Assembly (NCBI RefSeq): GCF_025264645.1
Contig: NZ_CP073696.1
Coordinates: forward strand, 992,001 to 1,056,000
From: Edaphobacter lichenicola
GTDB lineage: Bacteria; Acidobacteriota; Terriglobia; Terriglobales; Acidobacteriaceae
Direction: 5' to 3'
Length of the DNA stretch: 64,000 nt
The notes under the pieces: generated by a model
Seen by the model: only the letters and a program-made list of their open reading frames with translations
Database searches by the model: none
What the model was told of the DNA's origin: nothing
Shown: positions 37,602 to 46,416 of the stretch, one piece after another
How positions within the stretch are numbered: the first letter of the stretch is position 1
Layout of the letters: the number at the start of each line of letters is the position of its first letter
Program-made: the position numbers and the translations under genes

Positions 37602-38416
37602 GCCTGCACTCTCTCAAAATGAAGGAGCATATGATCGCCAAGTACACGAAACAACGGACGAGTTGCTACGATTGCGTCAACTGCACGCAAAAAACCTAAG
37701 AGTCTGGGATGCTTACAAATCCAACTTTCAACATATGACGGCGGGACAGTAACGCCGATGCCCGTGACTGAGTGAAGTGTGAAGAAAGGAGAGAATAACT
37801 TTCGAAGCTGCCGCACAGTTGGATAATAGACATCCACGGTAAACTGGCCGACAGTAGCGGTAGCGTGGCCAAAGCATCTCCGAAATGCTCTGCGGAACTC
37901 TCCATGAAGAAGAAACCAGACTATCTCGGAGATGCAGAAACGTGTTGAAAGACAAATTAAGAGTGGAGCACCTGCAGGTAACAAATTCGCAAGGTCTTCG
38001 GCTGTCTGTCTTAGATTAACAACACAGTTCAAGCCCGAGAAGTTTGAGAAAGCCCCGTCAAACATAGTTGGACGCTCAATCTCACTGAGGCGCTCCGTCG
38101 GCAGCAGGCTGAACTGGACACTCGTATCCAGGCGTTCCACAGAGAGACGTTGGCCGGCAACTTGAATCATCCGCTCCGAGGCGTCACAGGCAAAAACAGA
38201 GATGCCATTGCGCGCAAGGAAGAGAGCATCTTCGCCAGTCCCGCAGTTGAGCTCAAGGACGTGGTCACCACTCTGGAAGATTTGTGTGAGTACATTCCAT
38301 ACAACAGTTCGCTGAGCGCGTCCTATCAGCGATTTCGTAAAAAGGTCATCATAACCTTCAGCTAGTTGATCAAATGCCTGGATAGCTTGCGGCTGAGCTG
38401 TTGCGGCATGGCTCAT
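37598..38416 (-). CDS. SAM-dependent methyltransferase
   Basis: A 272-residue class I methyltransferase. Motif I is V-L-E-L-N-C-G-T-G, preceded by Y-D-D-L-F. Motif II region is F-A-C-D-A-S. The middle motif is F-D-G-A-F-S-N-F. The C-terminal half (about 170-272) is hydrophobic and rich in aromatic residues, which may suit a lipophilic substrate. Overlaps the neighbouring genes by four bases on each side. Confidence 0.82.
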   Translation of the reverse strand: MSHAATAQPQAIQAFDQLAEGYDDLFTKSLIGRAQRTVVWNVLTQIFQSGDHVLELNCGTGEDALFLARNGISVFACDASERMIQVAGQRLSVERLDTSVQFSLLPTERLSEIERPTMFDGAFSNFSGLNCVVNLRQTAEDLANLLPAGAPLLICLSTRFCISEIVWFLLHGEFRRAFRRCFGHATATVGQFTVDVYYPTVRQLRKLFSPFFTLHSVTGIGVTVPPSYVESWICKHPRLLGFLRAVDAIVATRPLFRVLGDHMLLHFERVQA

Positions 38417-39810
38417 GCTTCTACCTCCATGCGGGTGGAGTGCAGGCCTGAACGAGCGAGCTGGATCTCCCGACGCAGGCTGGCTGCGGCGTCGGATTCA
38501 GCCGCTGGAGTGCCGGCCATGCGAGCCAGCTGGACCTCATCCTTCAGGAGTTTGTCTGCGTAGCTATAAAACTTTTGCGAGTGCCGTCCTTTGATCTTGA
38601 TCTCCCGGTCGGAACTTGTTCCCCATGGCTTAAGCTGTACAAGTCGATCGGAGATTTTCTTGTAGTAAGGTGTGCCTTTGATAGGATAAGAGACCGTGGT
38701 GAAGAAGATGTCAGGCTTCGAGATGCTGACGTGCTTGATCGTTGCCTCGATATCGTCCAACTCTTCGCCTTCGTAGCCCCACATGAGGAACATTCCACTC
38801 TCGATTCCTCGTTCGCGGCTCATTGCGACTGCCTGTTGTACCTGCTCGATCTTGACACCACGATCCATCGAGTCCAGGATGCGCTGGGAACCGCTTTCTG
38901 AGCCAATCCAGATACGGAAGCAGCCAAGCTCGGCAAGGAGATCGAGCATCTCTGCGTTGAGCCGATCGGCACGTGAGATGCACTCGAAGGGAATGCGCAG
39001 ACCGCGTCGGCGCATCTCTGCCGCGTAGTCACGAAGCCATTTGTGGTTAATCGTGAAGACGTCATCAGAGACCCAAACCATATCAGGCGTGTAGGTTTGA
39101 AGCAGCCACTCCACTTCGTCTACAACGAGCAGCGGATCACGACGACGATGTGTCTGACCAAAGACTTGATGGCTGCACCAGCGGCATTTGTAGGGACATC
39201 CCCGGGCGGTGATGAAGTTCACGGAACCTTTGCCGTGTGCATCGCGCCAGGTTTTGACATAACGTCCGACGTCAATGGCATTACGTGCAGGCCACGGTTG
39301 ACTATCGAGATCCGCAATCTGGCTGCGCGGCTCTGTTTCATGCATGTTCCCGGCTGAGTCGAGGTATGCGAGCCCCGAAATACTGGCAAAGGAACTTACA
39401 TCACCAGCGCGAAAGGCTTCGAGCAACTCCTGCATGGTGAGTTCACCTTCGCCGAAGACCACGTAATGCGCTCCTGCCTGCAGATATTCCAATGCGTATG
39501 CGCCCGGTTCCGGGCCACCAACAATAGTCTTCCAGCCTGCTTCTCGCGCTACTTTGAGTGTCTCCACGACATTGCTCCGCGTCATAAGATTTGCGTAGAT
39601 GCCAAGGACAGACGGCGTCTCAGTGCGGAGATGTGTGAAGAGTGCTTCACGGCTGGAAAAGGTAGTGTCGAATACATCGACATCGAAGCCCTGTTTCCGA
39701 AGATGAGAGCACAGGTACAGGATGCCAAGAGGGGCATAAGGCTTCAGAATCTGAAGCTCCTTCGGATCCTCGTAGAGAAAGTAGCCGTGGGTGAGGAGGA
39801 GTTCGGCCAT
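38413..39810 (-). CDS. B12-binding radical SAM protein (type B)
   Basis: A 465-residue protein. The N-terminal B12-binding-like domain opens L-L-T-H-G-Y-F and contains Y-A-P-L-G-I-L-Y. The radical SAM barrel has G-C-P-Y-K-C-R-W-C (cluster Cys) and I-G-S-E-S-G-S. Its N-terminal half is clearly similar to that of the gene immediately upstream (L-I-T-H-S-Y ... P-P-L-G-T-L-Y), so the two are likely duplicates. The upstream gene's TAG is directly followed by this gene's ATG. Substrate unknown. Confidence 0.86.
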   Translation of the reverse strand: MAELLLTHGYFLYEDPKELQILKPYAPLGILYLCSHLRKQGFDVDVFDTTFSSREALFTHLRTETPSVLGIYANLMTRSNVVETLKVAREAGWKTIVGGPEPGAYALEYLQAGAHYVVFGEGELTMQELLEAFRAGDVSSFASISGLAYLDSAGNMHETEPRSQIADLDSQPWPARNAIDVGRYVKTWRDAHGKGSVNFITARGCPYKCRWCSHQVFGQTHRRRDPLLVVDEVEWLLQTYTPDMVWVSDDVFTINHKWLRDYAAEMRRRGLRIPFECISRADRLNAEMLDLLAELGCFRIWIGSESGSQRILDSMDRGVKIEQVQQAVAMSRERGIESGMFLMWGYEGEELDDIEATIKHVSISKPDIFFTTVSYPIKGTPYYKKISDRLVQLKPWGTSSDREIKIKGRHSQKFYSYADKLLKDEVQLARMAGTPAAESDAAASLRREIQLARSGLHSTRMEVEA

Positions 39811-41313
39811 CTAGATCTGCCTCGCTGCTGAAGTCAAACTCTGGAGGGGAACAAACTTTTCGTCGTTACGGTCTTCTTTCGTTTCATCGAAGGAGATTAT
39901 GGTCGCTTCGGGGATTCTAGTTATCGGTTCGAGGTCGTATACCTGTTGCCATAGAGATGCTAGATCAGCGTTCTGGTAGGACGGATCACTGTTCTTCCAT
40001 GAGTCGACTTCTGCATGGAGTGCGTTTCTTAGTGCTCGGTAAAATTCGTCTTGATAGGCCGCAGAAAACATGACGCAGAGATCATCGCTGTCGGTCCAAT
40101 TCCGTTTTGCGCCAATCTGGGCCTGAACTCGCTCGTAAAAAATGGTCCCCGGGAGTGGATACGAGAACGAGATGCCAATATCATCCGGTCGTGTACTCCG
40201 GACGAGTTCGATGGTGTGCTGTATATCCTCCCACGTCTCTCCGGGATAGCCGAACTGTAGAAAGTAACATGCGCGGATGCTCTTCTCAGAGAGACGAGCC
40301 CGCGCAGCGATAACGTCGGAAACACGCAGTCCCTTGTCCATCGCGTTCAGCACTTTTTGAGAACCAGATTCGACGCCCATCCAAATCTCCGCGCATCCCG
40401 CCCGTTTCAGGTTTGCCACGGTCGTTTGGGTCATAAGATCTGCGCGAGACTGGACTTTGAACGGCAAACTGCACCGCATCGACTCAATCTCATCCGCAAA
40501 CTCTTGTACCCAGTGATGATTCAGCGCGAAGACATCGTCTCCAAACCAGATGTGCTGCACACCGTACATCTCTTTCAACTCGCGTATCTCAGCTGCGACA
40601 ACGTGTGCGGGACGGATCTGGAACTTATCTCCGGAGATCGGCTTGGCACACCAGTTACAGCGATAGGGACATCCACGACTGGCCACAACGTTGGTGGAAA
40701 AATGCCCATGTGCTGCGCTCCACGCCTGGCGGTACGGTTCAAGATCGATGAGTTCGCGAGAGGGCCTTGGAAGTGCGTTCCATGATGCGTTCTTTGGCGC
40801 CTTACCCTGACTCTGCACGGAGTCTCCTGCAGGGTCGAGATACACAAGACCTGGGATGCCTGAATATGGACGATAAGAAAGAAGCGCGGAACAAAGCTCG
40901 ACCAGCGTCTGTTCGGCCTCTCCCAGTAGAACAAAGTCGACTCCATTGCGCAGATAGAGTTGAGCTTGATCGGTTGCGTCGGAGCCATGTGCAATAACGA
41001 TTGCCCCGGCTTTCTGCGCCTCGCGCGCAAGTTGCCAGGCGAGCTCTCGCATTCGAGTCAGACACATCTTTGAGAGAAAGTTGAAGTCATCTTCGTAGAT
41101 GACCACCAGGCGAGGCTGTTGCTGTTCGAGTGCCGCCGCAAAGCCGACGTCAGGATTTTCGAGCATTGTGTCGAAGACGGCGACGGAGATGTTCCCAGCT
41201 TTTAAAGCGGAGGCTGCGTAGAGCGTACCTAACGGCGGATACGGCTGCATTTTACGTACCTGCTTGGGGTCGTAGGGGAGATGGTAGGAATGGGTGATCA
41301 GTACATCCGCCAC
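39811..41313 (-). CDS. B12-binding radical SAM protein (type B)
   Basis: A 500-residue paralogue of the next gene downstream. B12-binding-like N-terminus (L-I-T-H-S-Y-H-L-P-Y-D-P, P-P-L-G-T-L). Cluster motif G-C-P-Y-R-C-N-W-C and V-E-S-G-S in the barrel. C-terminal region with Y-P-L-P-G-T-I-F typical of BchE/hopanoid-type radical SAM relatives. ATG 41313 lies 24 bases after the stop of the preceding gene (41338), the largest gap inside the operon; AAGAGAAGGAGG is present there as a ribosome site. Substrate unknown. Confidence 0.86.
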   Translation of the reverse strand: MADVLITHSYHLPYDPKQVRKMQPYPPLGTLYAASALKAGNISVAVFDTMLENPDVGFAAALEQQQPRLVVIYEDDFNFLSKMCLTRMRELAWQLAREAQKAGAIVIAHGSDATDQAQLYLRNGVDFVLLGEAEQTLVELCSALLSYRPYSGIPGLVYLDPAGDSVQSQGKAPKNASWNALPRPSRELIDLEPYRQAWSAAHGHFSTNVVASRGCPYRCNWCAKPISGDKFQIRPAHVVAAEIRELKEMYGVQHIWFGDDVFALNHHWVQEFADEIESMRCSLPFKVQSRADLMTQTTVANLKRAGCAEIWMGVESGSQKVLNAMDKGLRVSDVIAARARLSEKSIRACYFLQFGYPGETWEDIQHTIELVRSTRPDDIGISFSYPLPGTIFYERVQAQIGAKRNWTDSDDLCVMFSAAYQDEFYRALRNALHAEVDSWKNSDPSYQNADLASLWQQVYDLEPITRIPEATIISFDETKEDRNDEKFVPLQSLTSAARQI

Positions 41314-41337
41314 AGATTACCTCCTTCTCTTGTTGGG

Positions 41338-42840
41338 CTAGCAGGCACTGGCAGGCTCCTTTGGAAGTTCCTGGCCCGTTACCAGTGAACGACGAAGCAC
41401 AATTCGCTCGGAGAGATTTGAGAGCCAAAGCTCCCATGGAAACGCATAGTGGCTGGAGCGAAGGCGCCAGCGAATCGGGGTTTGCACAATAAAACGTACG
41501 GCGTGCCGGAGCCTCGAGTAGTTGTTTTGCTTTCGGTCAATCTGACTATTCAGCAGAAAATACTTGAGCATTCGTTGCAGTCGTGAAAGCTCTTTTCCCT
41601 TGAGCCACGGCAGCATATTTGCGCCTAGAGGCATATCCATCCACTCACGAAGGTTCTTCGGCTCGGGGACGCCCAACTCCCGGAGTTGCGGCCAGATTGG
41701 TATGCCCGGATAGGGTGTGAAGATATTTGGTGAAAAGCTGACGTTGGGGAACTTATGGCCGATGTCGCTCATCGTCTGGAAGGTAATGATGCGATCAGCC
41801 TCTGTCTCACCCGGGTATCCAAAGATCAGGTTGAATGTGACACGGATGCCGCCAATCTGTGCCTTGCGCGCCGTCTCATACATCTCGTCAACTCGCTGGT
41901 GACGTTTGTTCATCAGCTTCAAAACCGATTCAGACGTAGATTCAGTGCCGAAGCCCATGTGCGATACGCCGCTTGCGCCAAGCAGGCGTACCTCGTCTTC
42001 GCTCATACGGCAAAGGAAGTCGGTGGAGGCTTGAAAAGTCCATTTGAACTTCACGCCAGAGTCAATGATTCCGCGTGCAATCTCGAGCGCGCGTGGGAGC
42101 TGAACTGGGAAGTTCGAGTCAAGTAATGCAACCTCATCGATGCGATAGCGGGTGACGAGGTCGAGCATCTCAGCGACAGTACGGTCCGCAGACAGCGCAT
42201 TGAATCTTCGCTTGTAGAAGACCATGTCCGTGCAATAGTTGCATGCGTAGGGGCAACCAACGCTGGTTGCATAGGCGAGCTTTCGCATGCCGGAGAGCTT
42301 TTCGTACGCGTCGAAGTTGGTGAGATCAAATGCGGGAAGGGGAAGGGAGTCCAGTGGCTCCACCTTGCGGTCCACATTGTGAGTTCGCTGCCCGTTTTTT
42401 TTCCACGAGAGCCCGGCTATGCCGCCAAGCGGCTTTTTCTGCGCCAGCGCTTGAGCAACTTCAACGATCGTAATTTCGCCCTGGCCGCGGACAACCATGT
42501 CAACAAAGCTTTCACTGAGAGTCTCATCGGGTAGAAGCGTGGGGTGCCATCCACCAAAGATGATTGGGAGCCACGGTGTCTGGCTCTTTACCGCTGTCGC
42601 TACCTCGATGGCGCCCCCGATCATAGGCCCCGTCAGCACGGAGATTCCGACACACAGCGCATCTACGCTTTCGCACTCTATTCGTGTCAGGTAATCGGGC
42701 TCAATCGCAGCGTCGATCATGACTACGTCGAAGCGGGCTTCGCGCAGAGAGGCCGCAAGAGCGAGCAGGCAAAGCGGCGCCCCTAGTGGAGGGCCATCGT
42801 AAGCCGGATAAAAAAGTACAACCTTGCCTTGGCTCAGCAT
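41338..42840 (-). CDS. B12-binding radical SAM protein (type A)
   Basis: A 500-residue protein. B12-binding domain with G-I-S-V-L-T-G-P-M-I and G-G-W-H-P-T-L-L-P. Radical SAM cluster motif G-C-P-Y-A-C-N-Y-C; F-G-T-E-S-T-S in the SAM-binding region; F-G-Y-P-G-E-T and F-T-P-Y-P-G in the barrel end. C-terminal motif Y-A-F-P-W-E-L-W-L matches the other type A proteins. Overlaps the upstream gene by seven bases. Closest relative in the window is the gene at 42834-44369. Confidence 0.87.
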   Translation of the reverse strand: MLSQGKVVLFYPAYDGPPLGAPLCLLALAASLREARFDVVMIDAAIEPDYLTRIECESVDALCVGISVLTGPMIGGAIEVATAVKSQTPWLPIIFGGWHPTLLPDETLSESFVDMVVRGQGEITIVEVAQALAQKKPLGGIAGLSWKKNGQRTHNVDRKVEPLDSLPLPAFDLTNFDAYEKLSGMRKLAYATSVGCPYACNYCTDMVFYKRRFNALSADRTVAEMLDLVTRYRIDEVALLDSNFPVQLPRALEIARGIIDSGVKFKWTFQASTDFLCRMSEDEVRLLGASGVSHMGFGTESTSESVLKLMNKRHQRVDEMYETARKAQIGGIRVTFNLIFGYPGETEADRIITFQTMSDIGHKFPNVSFSPNIFTPYPGIPIWPQLRELGVPEPKNLREWMDMPLGANMLPWLKGKELSRLQRMLKYFLLNSQIDRKQNNYSRLRHAVRFIVQTPIRWRLRSSHYAFPWELWLSNLSERIVLRRSLVTGQELPKEPASAC

Positions 42841-44369
42841 GCGGCCTCAACTGGCTCAGGGTTGGGCTCCAGGCGACGTGCGTCTACGACAGGCTTGAAG
42901 CCGGCAGTCCTTTCCTTGAGCTTGTCATTGAGCCAAAGTTCCACTGGAAAGCGATACAGACTATGATCAAGCCGGAAACGAGCGGGAAACGAGATACACT
43001 TTTGTGCCAGACGGGTAATACGGGTGCGCCGGTCTACCCCTATCGGAATGCGATCGAAAGCGATACGCAGGTAGTCGCGCATAATTTGTAACTCTTCATG
43101 ATCGCGTCCGTTCAGCCACGGCAGCTTCGTGTAACGTGGAAAAAACTCGGCCCACTTTTCGAGAGAGTCAGGAGCTTCGATGCCAAGCTCATCTGCCCGG
43201 TTCATAACATTCGTGCCCGGGTACGGAGTGAAGATATTGGTCCAGAATTCGGTGCCCGGAAAGCGCCGGCAGACATCCATGATGAAGTTCATGGTCTCCC
43301 TTCGCTCTTTTTGGCCTTCTCCTGGATAAGCAAAGATAATGTTGAAGGACGGGCGCATGCCTGCTGCCAGGCAGCGTGCCGCACTTTCGTAGATGTCCTC
43401 AAAGTTCTGAAAGGTCTTGTTCATTGCCTTCAGAATCTTCGGAGATCCTGAATCCACGCCCTGACAGATCTGATGTAGGCCGCTGCGGCGCAAGAGCTTC
43501 AGATCTTCAAGAGAGAGTCGTGAGGTCAGATTTGTAGTTGCCTGAATGCTCCACTGAAACTCTGCCCCGGCGCGGACTAGGCCCTCGCCGATTGCGCGGG
43601 CGCGGTCCAGATCGACAAGAAAATTGTCATCCACAATCCAGAGCATATTGAGGTTGTAGCGGCGACTGAGATCGACAGTCTCCTCCACAAACTGCTCCGC
43701 TGGCAGCGCGTTCCACTTACGTTTGTAGACCGCTCCATTGGTGCAGTAGGCGCAATCGAATGGGCAAGCCAGGCTAGAGGTGTACATCGCCCAGCGTCTG
43801 CCGCACATGCGCTCATACGCATCAAAGTCTGCGATGTGGTAGGCCTTCGGAAGTTGGTCAACGATGGGTTTGAGAGTGCGTTCTGGAGTGAACGTGAGCT
43901 TGTTATCTCGTTTAAATCCGATGCCGGCTACAAAGTCAGGCGCGGAACGATTCTCAATATGGCCTACCAGTTCGAGAAAAGAATCTTCGCCCTGCCCACA
44001 AACGACATAATCGATGTAAGGTGCCTGTAAAGTCTGCGTGGGAAGAAGCGATGGGTGCCATCCGCCAAGCACGATAGGAAAGTCGGCATTCCAGGCTTTG
44101 ATGGCTTTAGCAATTTCTACAGTCTCTCGAATCATTGGCCCAGTTACCAACGAGATTCCGAGACAGATTGCATCACGCACCTCTTCGAGCACACGCTTCT
44201 TGTAGTTCGGAGTGATGGTTGAATCGATCAAGACCACCTGGTAGCCAGCACGGATCAAGGGCGTAGCGACAGCCAGAATGCCCAGAGGGGCCGTTGCGTC
44301 GGAGCTTGCAAAGGACGGAAAGAAGAAGACAATTTTGCGGGACTTGGGCAATGCGATCTCCTCGCTCAT
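42834..44369 (-). CDS. B12-binding radical SAM protein (type A), first gene of the operon
   Basis: A 511-residue protein. B12-binding domain with G-I-S-L-V-T-G-P-M-I and G-G-W-H-P-S-L-L-P, near-identical to its neighbour. Cluster motif A-C-P-F-D-C-A-Y-C, V-D-S-G-S-P, and F-A-Y-P-G-E-G / F-T-P-Y-P-G-T. C-terminal Y-R-F-P-V-E-L-W-L. It is the first gene of a nine-gene minus-strand unit reaching 32173. No clear ribosome site precedes ATG 44369. It is divergent from the HprK-related kinase with 123 bases between starts. Confidence 0.87.
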   Translation of the reverse strand: MSEEIALPKSRKIVFFFPSFASSDATAPLGILAVATPLIRAGYQVVLIDSTITPNYKKRVLEEVRDAICLGISLVTGPMIRETVEIAKAIKAWNADFPIVLGGWHPSLLPTQTLQAPYIDYVVCGQGEDSFLELVGHIENRSAPDFVAGIGFKRDNKLTFTPERTLKPIVDQLPKAYHIADFDAYERMCGRRWAMYTSSLACPFDCAYCTNGAVYKRKWNALPAEQFVEETVDLSRRYNLNMLWIVDDNFLVDLDRARAIGEGLVRAGAEFQWSIQATTNLTSRLSLEDLKLLRRSGLHQICQGVDSGSPKILKAMNKTFQNFEDIYESAARCLAAGMRPSFNIIFAYPGEGQKERRETMNFIMDVCRRFPGTEFWTNIFTPYPGTNVMNRADELGIEAPDSLEKWAEFFPRYTKLPWLNGRDHEELQIMRDYLRIAFDRIPIGVDRRTRITRLAQKCISFPARFRLDHSLYRFPVELWLNDKLKERTAGFKPVVDARRLEPNPEPVEAAC

Positions 44370-44492
44370 TGTGGACGATATGACTTGTAGTGACCGTAGT
44401 TGTCATGTCCATGTCAGTGATTTGTAAAGTTTTTTGTAGGCAACGAAATTGCCGCTTTCATTGGGTTAGAGTGAAGCCCAACAGGTATTCCG
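44370..44492. promoter_or_regulatory. Shared divergent promoter region
   Basis: The 123-base space between the radical SAM operon (minus) and the kinase gene (plus) must hold at least two promoters. It is more AT-rich than its surroundings (TTTGTAAAGTTTTTTGTAGG) and contains a small hairpin GGCAA-CGAAA-TTGCC and a repeated ATGTC. I could not assign -35/-10 boxes with confidence. Confidence 0.4.
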
Positions 44493-45473
44493 ATGTCATC
44501 AGTTTCGATCGATCGAACCGTTCTTCCCTATAGCAGGGAGCTGTGCTTCGCTGGCGCACTTTGCACACTGCGCACCAATTCGTGCGATCTAGCCGACGTG
44601 CTCGAACTTTTATCCATTTCTGTAAATGAATTTGCTTCGACCCGATTCGATATGCGAATTGTCGTTGATGAGTCTTCGCCTCAAGCTGCCGAGCGGCCTC
44701 ATTTTCGGGGATTGCATCACGTCGTTACGGCGAGCTTCGGGAGTTCGAACATCTTTATCTTTGATGTTTTGCGCCGGAAACTCAGCGCAAGTGTCTCAGG
44801 CGTTGTTGCGCGGGACTATCAGTTCTGGAAGGAAAAGCTGATCCCGATTACCCTCGGCATTCTTGGCGCAGCTATCGGCCTGGTTCCGATGCACTGTGCG
44901 TGTCTTGAGTCTGACGGCGATGGCTTACTGATCGCAGGAGCGTCGGGCGCAGGTAAATCTACGCTTTCTGTGGCACTTTCACAGGGTGGCTTCAACTACG
45001 TCTCCGACGACTGGACTTATCTGTCACAGCGGAATGAAAAGCTCGTTGCTCACGGCACATCCGCACCGGTGAAACTGCTACCTGATGCAATCAACCACTT
45101 TCGAACCTTGCAGGATTTTAGTCTGCAGACATCAATGAATGGCGAACTGGCATACGAGGTCAATATTGCGGAAACCTTTGGCGCTCGAACAGAGCTTGGG
45201 TGCGAGCCGCGCTGGTTAGTTTTTCTGGAGAGGGCGTCTCGCCCTGGTGGTAATTTCACTCCGATGTCGTCTGCGGCGGCGCGAACCTACCTCTATTCTA
45301 GTGTGGAAAGACTACCTGTTCAGTTGTCCGAAGCAGCGGCGAAGCGGGAACAGATCATCGAAAAAGTTTCACAGCTGCCGTCCTGGCGCTTTAGTTACGG
45401 GGGCACCCCAAAGTTCGGCACAGAGCAGCTTCGCGAGTTTATTGCGCTTCGCAGGCGTGAGGTTTACGCATGA
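44493..45473 (+). CDS. HprK-related P-loop kinase
   Basis: A 326-residue protein. Residues 149-157 are a Walker A loop (G-A-S-G-A-G-K-S-T), followed by V-S-D-D-W at 170-174, the pair of acidic residues characteristic of HPr kinase-like enzymes. Residues 1-120 form an N-terminal alpha/beta domain without HPr kinase sensor features. The length and layout fit the HprK-related kinases found near exopolysaccharide and some peptide-natural-product clusters; in a lasso-peptide pathway a related kinase phosphorylates the peptide product. The true substrate here is unknown. Stop overlaps the next gene by four bases. Confidence 0.8.
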   Translation: MSSVSIDRTVLPYSRELCFAGALCTLRTNSCDLADVLELLSISVNEFASTRFDMRIVVDESSPQAAERPHFRGLHHVVTASFGSSNIFIFDVLRRKLSASVSGVVARDYQFWKEKLIPITLGILGAAIGLVPMHCACLESDGDGLLIAGASGAGKSTLSVALSQGGFNYVSDDWTYLSQRNEKLVAHGTSAPVKLLPDAINHFRTLQDFSLQTSMNGELAYEVNIAETFGARTELGCEPRWLVFLERASRPGGNFTPMSSAAARTYLYSSVERLPVQLSEAAAKREQIIEKVSQLPSWRFSYGGTPKFGTEQLREFIALRRREVYA

Positions 45474-45871
45474 CAGCTGACACTTCATGGCATCCCGATC
45501 TACTCCGTAGATTTATCGCAACACCGTTTGTCTTTTGCAAGAGTCAAGGAGCAAATCAGATCTGCATTCAGTCCAACGATCTGGAGATTGCGCTGAGCAT
45601 TCGGCGCTCCTGTATAGCGCAATACCCACCTGATAAGTTCAATGTGCTGACTTGGAAAGTTATTCGCGATGTGCCTGTGTCTACAGAAGACGCTCAAATT
45701 CTAACCGTCACCGATGGATCACTCCGAACGTTGTCTTATGGCACAGGAACTATCTTGATTCACGATAAACAACGGGCCGAAGTCTTCGGATTTATCTCGG
45801 CACAGGTGAAAGCGGAGCAACTTGTTTCGTCTCTACTTCCAGCACTCTTTAGCTCACAAGTACAAGACTAA
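45470..45871 (+). CDS. Small protein resembling the N-terminal domain of the upstream kinase
   Basis: A 133-residue protein with no named family that I recognise. Its pattern, an I-C-I-Q-S-N-D-L-E strand, later S-Y-G-T-G-T-I-L-I-H-D and a terminal helix, lines up with residues of about 22-115 of the kinase just upstream (C-T-L-R-T-N-S-C-D-L, then S-F-G-S-S-N-I-F-I-F-D). It lacks a P-loop. It therefore looks like a stand-alone copy of that domain, perhaps a binding partner or adaptor. The four-base overlap with the kinase gene implies coupled translation. Confidence 0.65.
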   Translation: MTADTSWHPDLLRRFIATPFVFCKSQGANQICIQSNDLEIALSIRRSCIAQYPPDKFNVLTWKVIRDVPVSTEDAQILTVTDGSLRTLSYGTGTILIHDKQRAEVFGFISAQVKAEQLVSSLLPALFSSQVQD

Positions 45872-45963
45872 TGTTCAGCTTGCAGCTTTTACAAAGAAGT
45901 GACAAACAGAACATTGCATGATGACAACTTAAGTGCTCCTCTCCACTAACTTGAGGATGCGTT

Positions 45964-46044
45964 ATGTATTCAAGTGATGTCTTGTGTGTTTCGACGAATG
46001 AGACATTTCAATATCTGGCTGCAAACTATAGGAAGGTGGAGTAA
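45964..46044 (+). CDS. Possible 26-residue peptide, directly coupled to the cupredoxin gene
   Basis: A short frame with a ribosome-like GAGG (TTGAGG) about eight bases before ATG 45964. It encodes M-Y-S-S-D-V-L-C-V-S-T-N-E-T-F and ends A-A-N-Y-R-K-V-E. Its TAA is immediately followed by the ATG of the cupredoxin gene, whose own ribosome site (AGGAAGGTGGAG) lies inside it. It may be a leader peptide, a small functional peptide or chance. No family is recognised. Confidence 0.35.
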   Translation: MYSSDVLCVSTNETFQYLAANYRKVE

Positions 46045-46413
46045 ATGAGGCGTGGAATAATCGCAAAGGCAATTTTTGTTGGCACTGTGGCTGTTGGCTC
46101 TTATGCATTCTCCGGATCCGCTTTTGCTCAGGAAGCCCCAAAGAGAATTGATGTCTCAGTAAAGAAATTTGCCTATGAGCCTGCTGAAATCACTCTTAAA
46201 AAAGGTCAGCCCGTAGTTATTGAGCTAACAACTCAGGATGTGGCTCATGGCCTCAAGTTCAAGGAGCTAAATCTCAATACAAAGATCGAGAAGGGTAAGA
46301 CGGCCGAACTTGCTTTCACACCGAGTCAGGTCGGAGACTTTGTAGGTCATTGCTCGGTATTTTGTGGCTCGGGTCATGGTTCGATGACACTTACACTCCA
46401 CGTCACGGAGTAA
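46045..46413 (+). CDS. Secreted CuA-type cupredoxin
   Basis: A 122-residue exported copper protein. The signal peptide ends F-A-Q (about residue 29). Copper ligands fit the binuclear CuA site of cytochrome oxidase subunit II: H68, then C103-x3-C107-x3-H111-x2-M114 (C-S-V-F-C-G-S-G-H-G-S-M). It is a stand-alone soluble domain, not attached to a membrane oxidase subunit. It likely passes electrons in the periplasm, probably with the cytochrome c encoded three bases downstream. Confidence 0.85.
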   Translation: MRRGIIAKAIFVGTVAVGSYAFSGSAFAQEAPKRIDVSVKKFAYEPAEITLKKGQPVVIELTTQDVAHGLKFKELNLNTKIEKGKTAELAFTPSQVGDFVGHCSVFCGSGHGSMTLTLHVTE

Positions 46414-46416
46414 AGA

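Noticed and set aside
44370-44492. A modified-peptide precursor gene in the divergent promoter region of the radical SAM operon
   Set aside because: No short frame with a ribosome site was found in these 123 bases.
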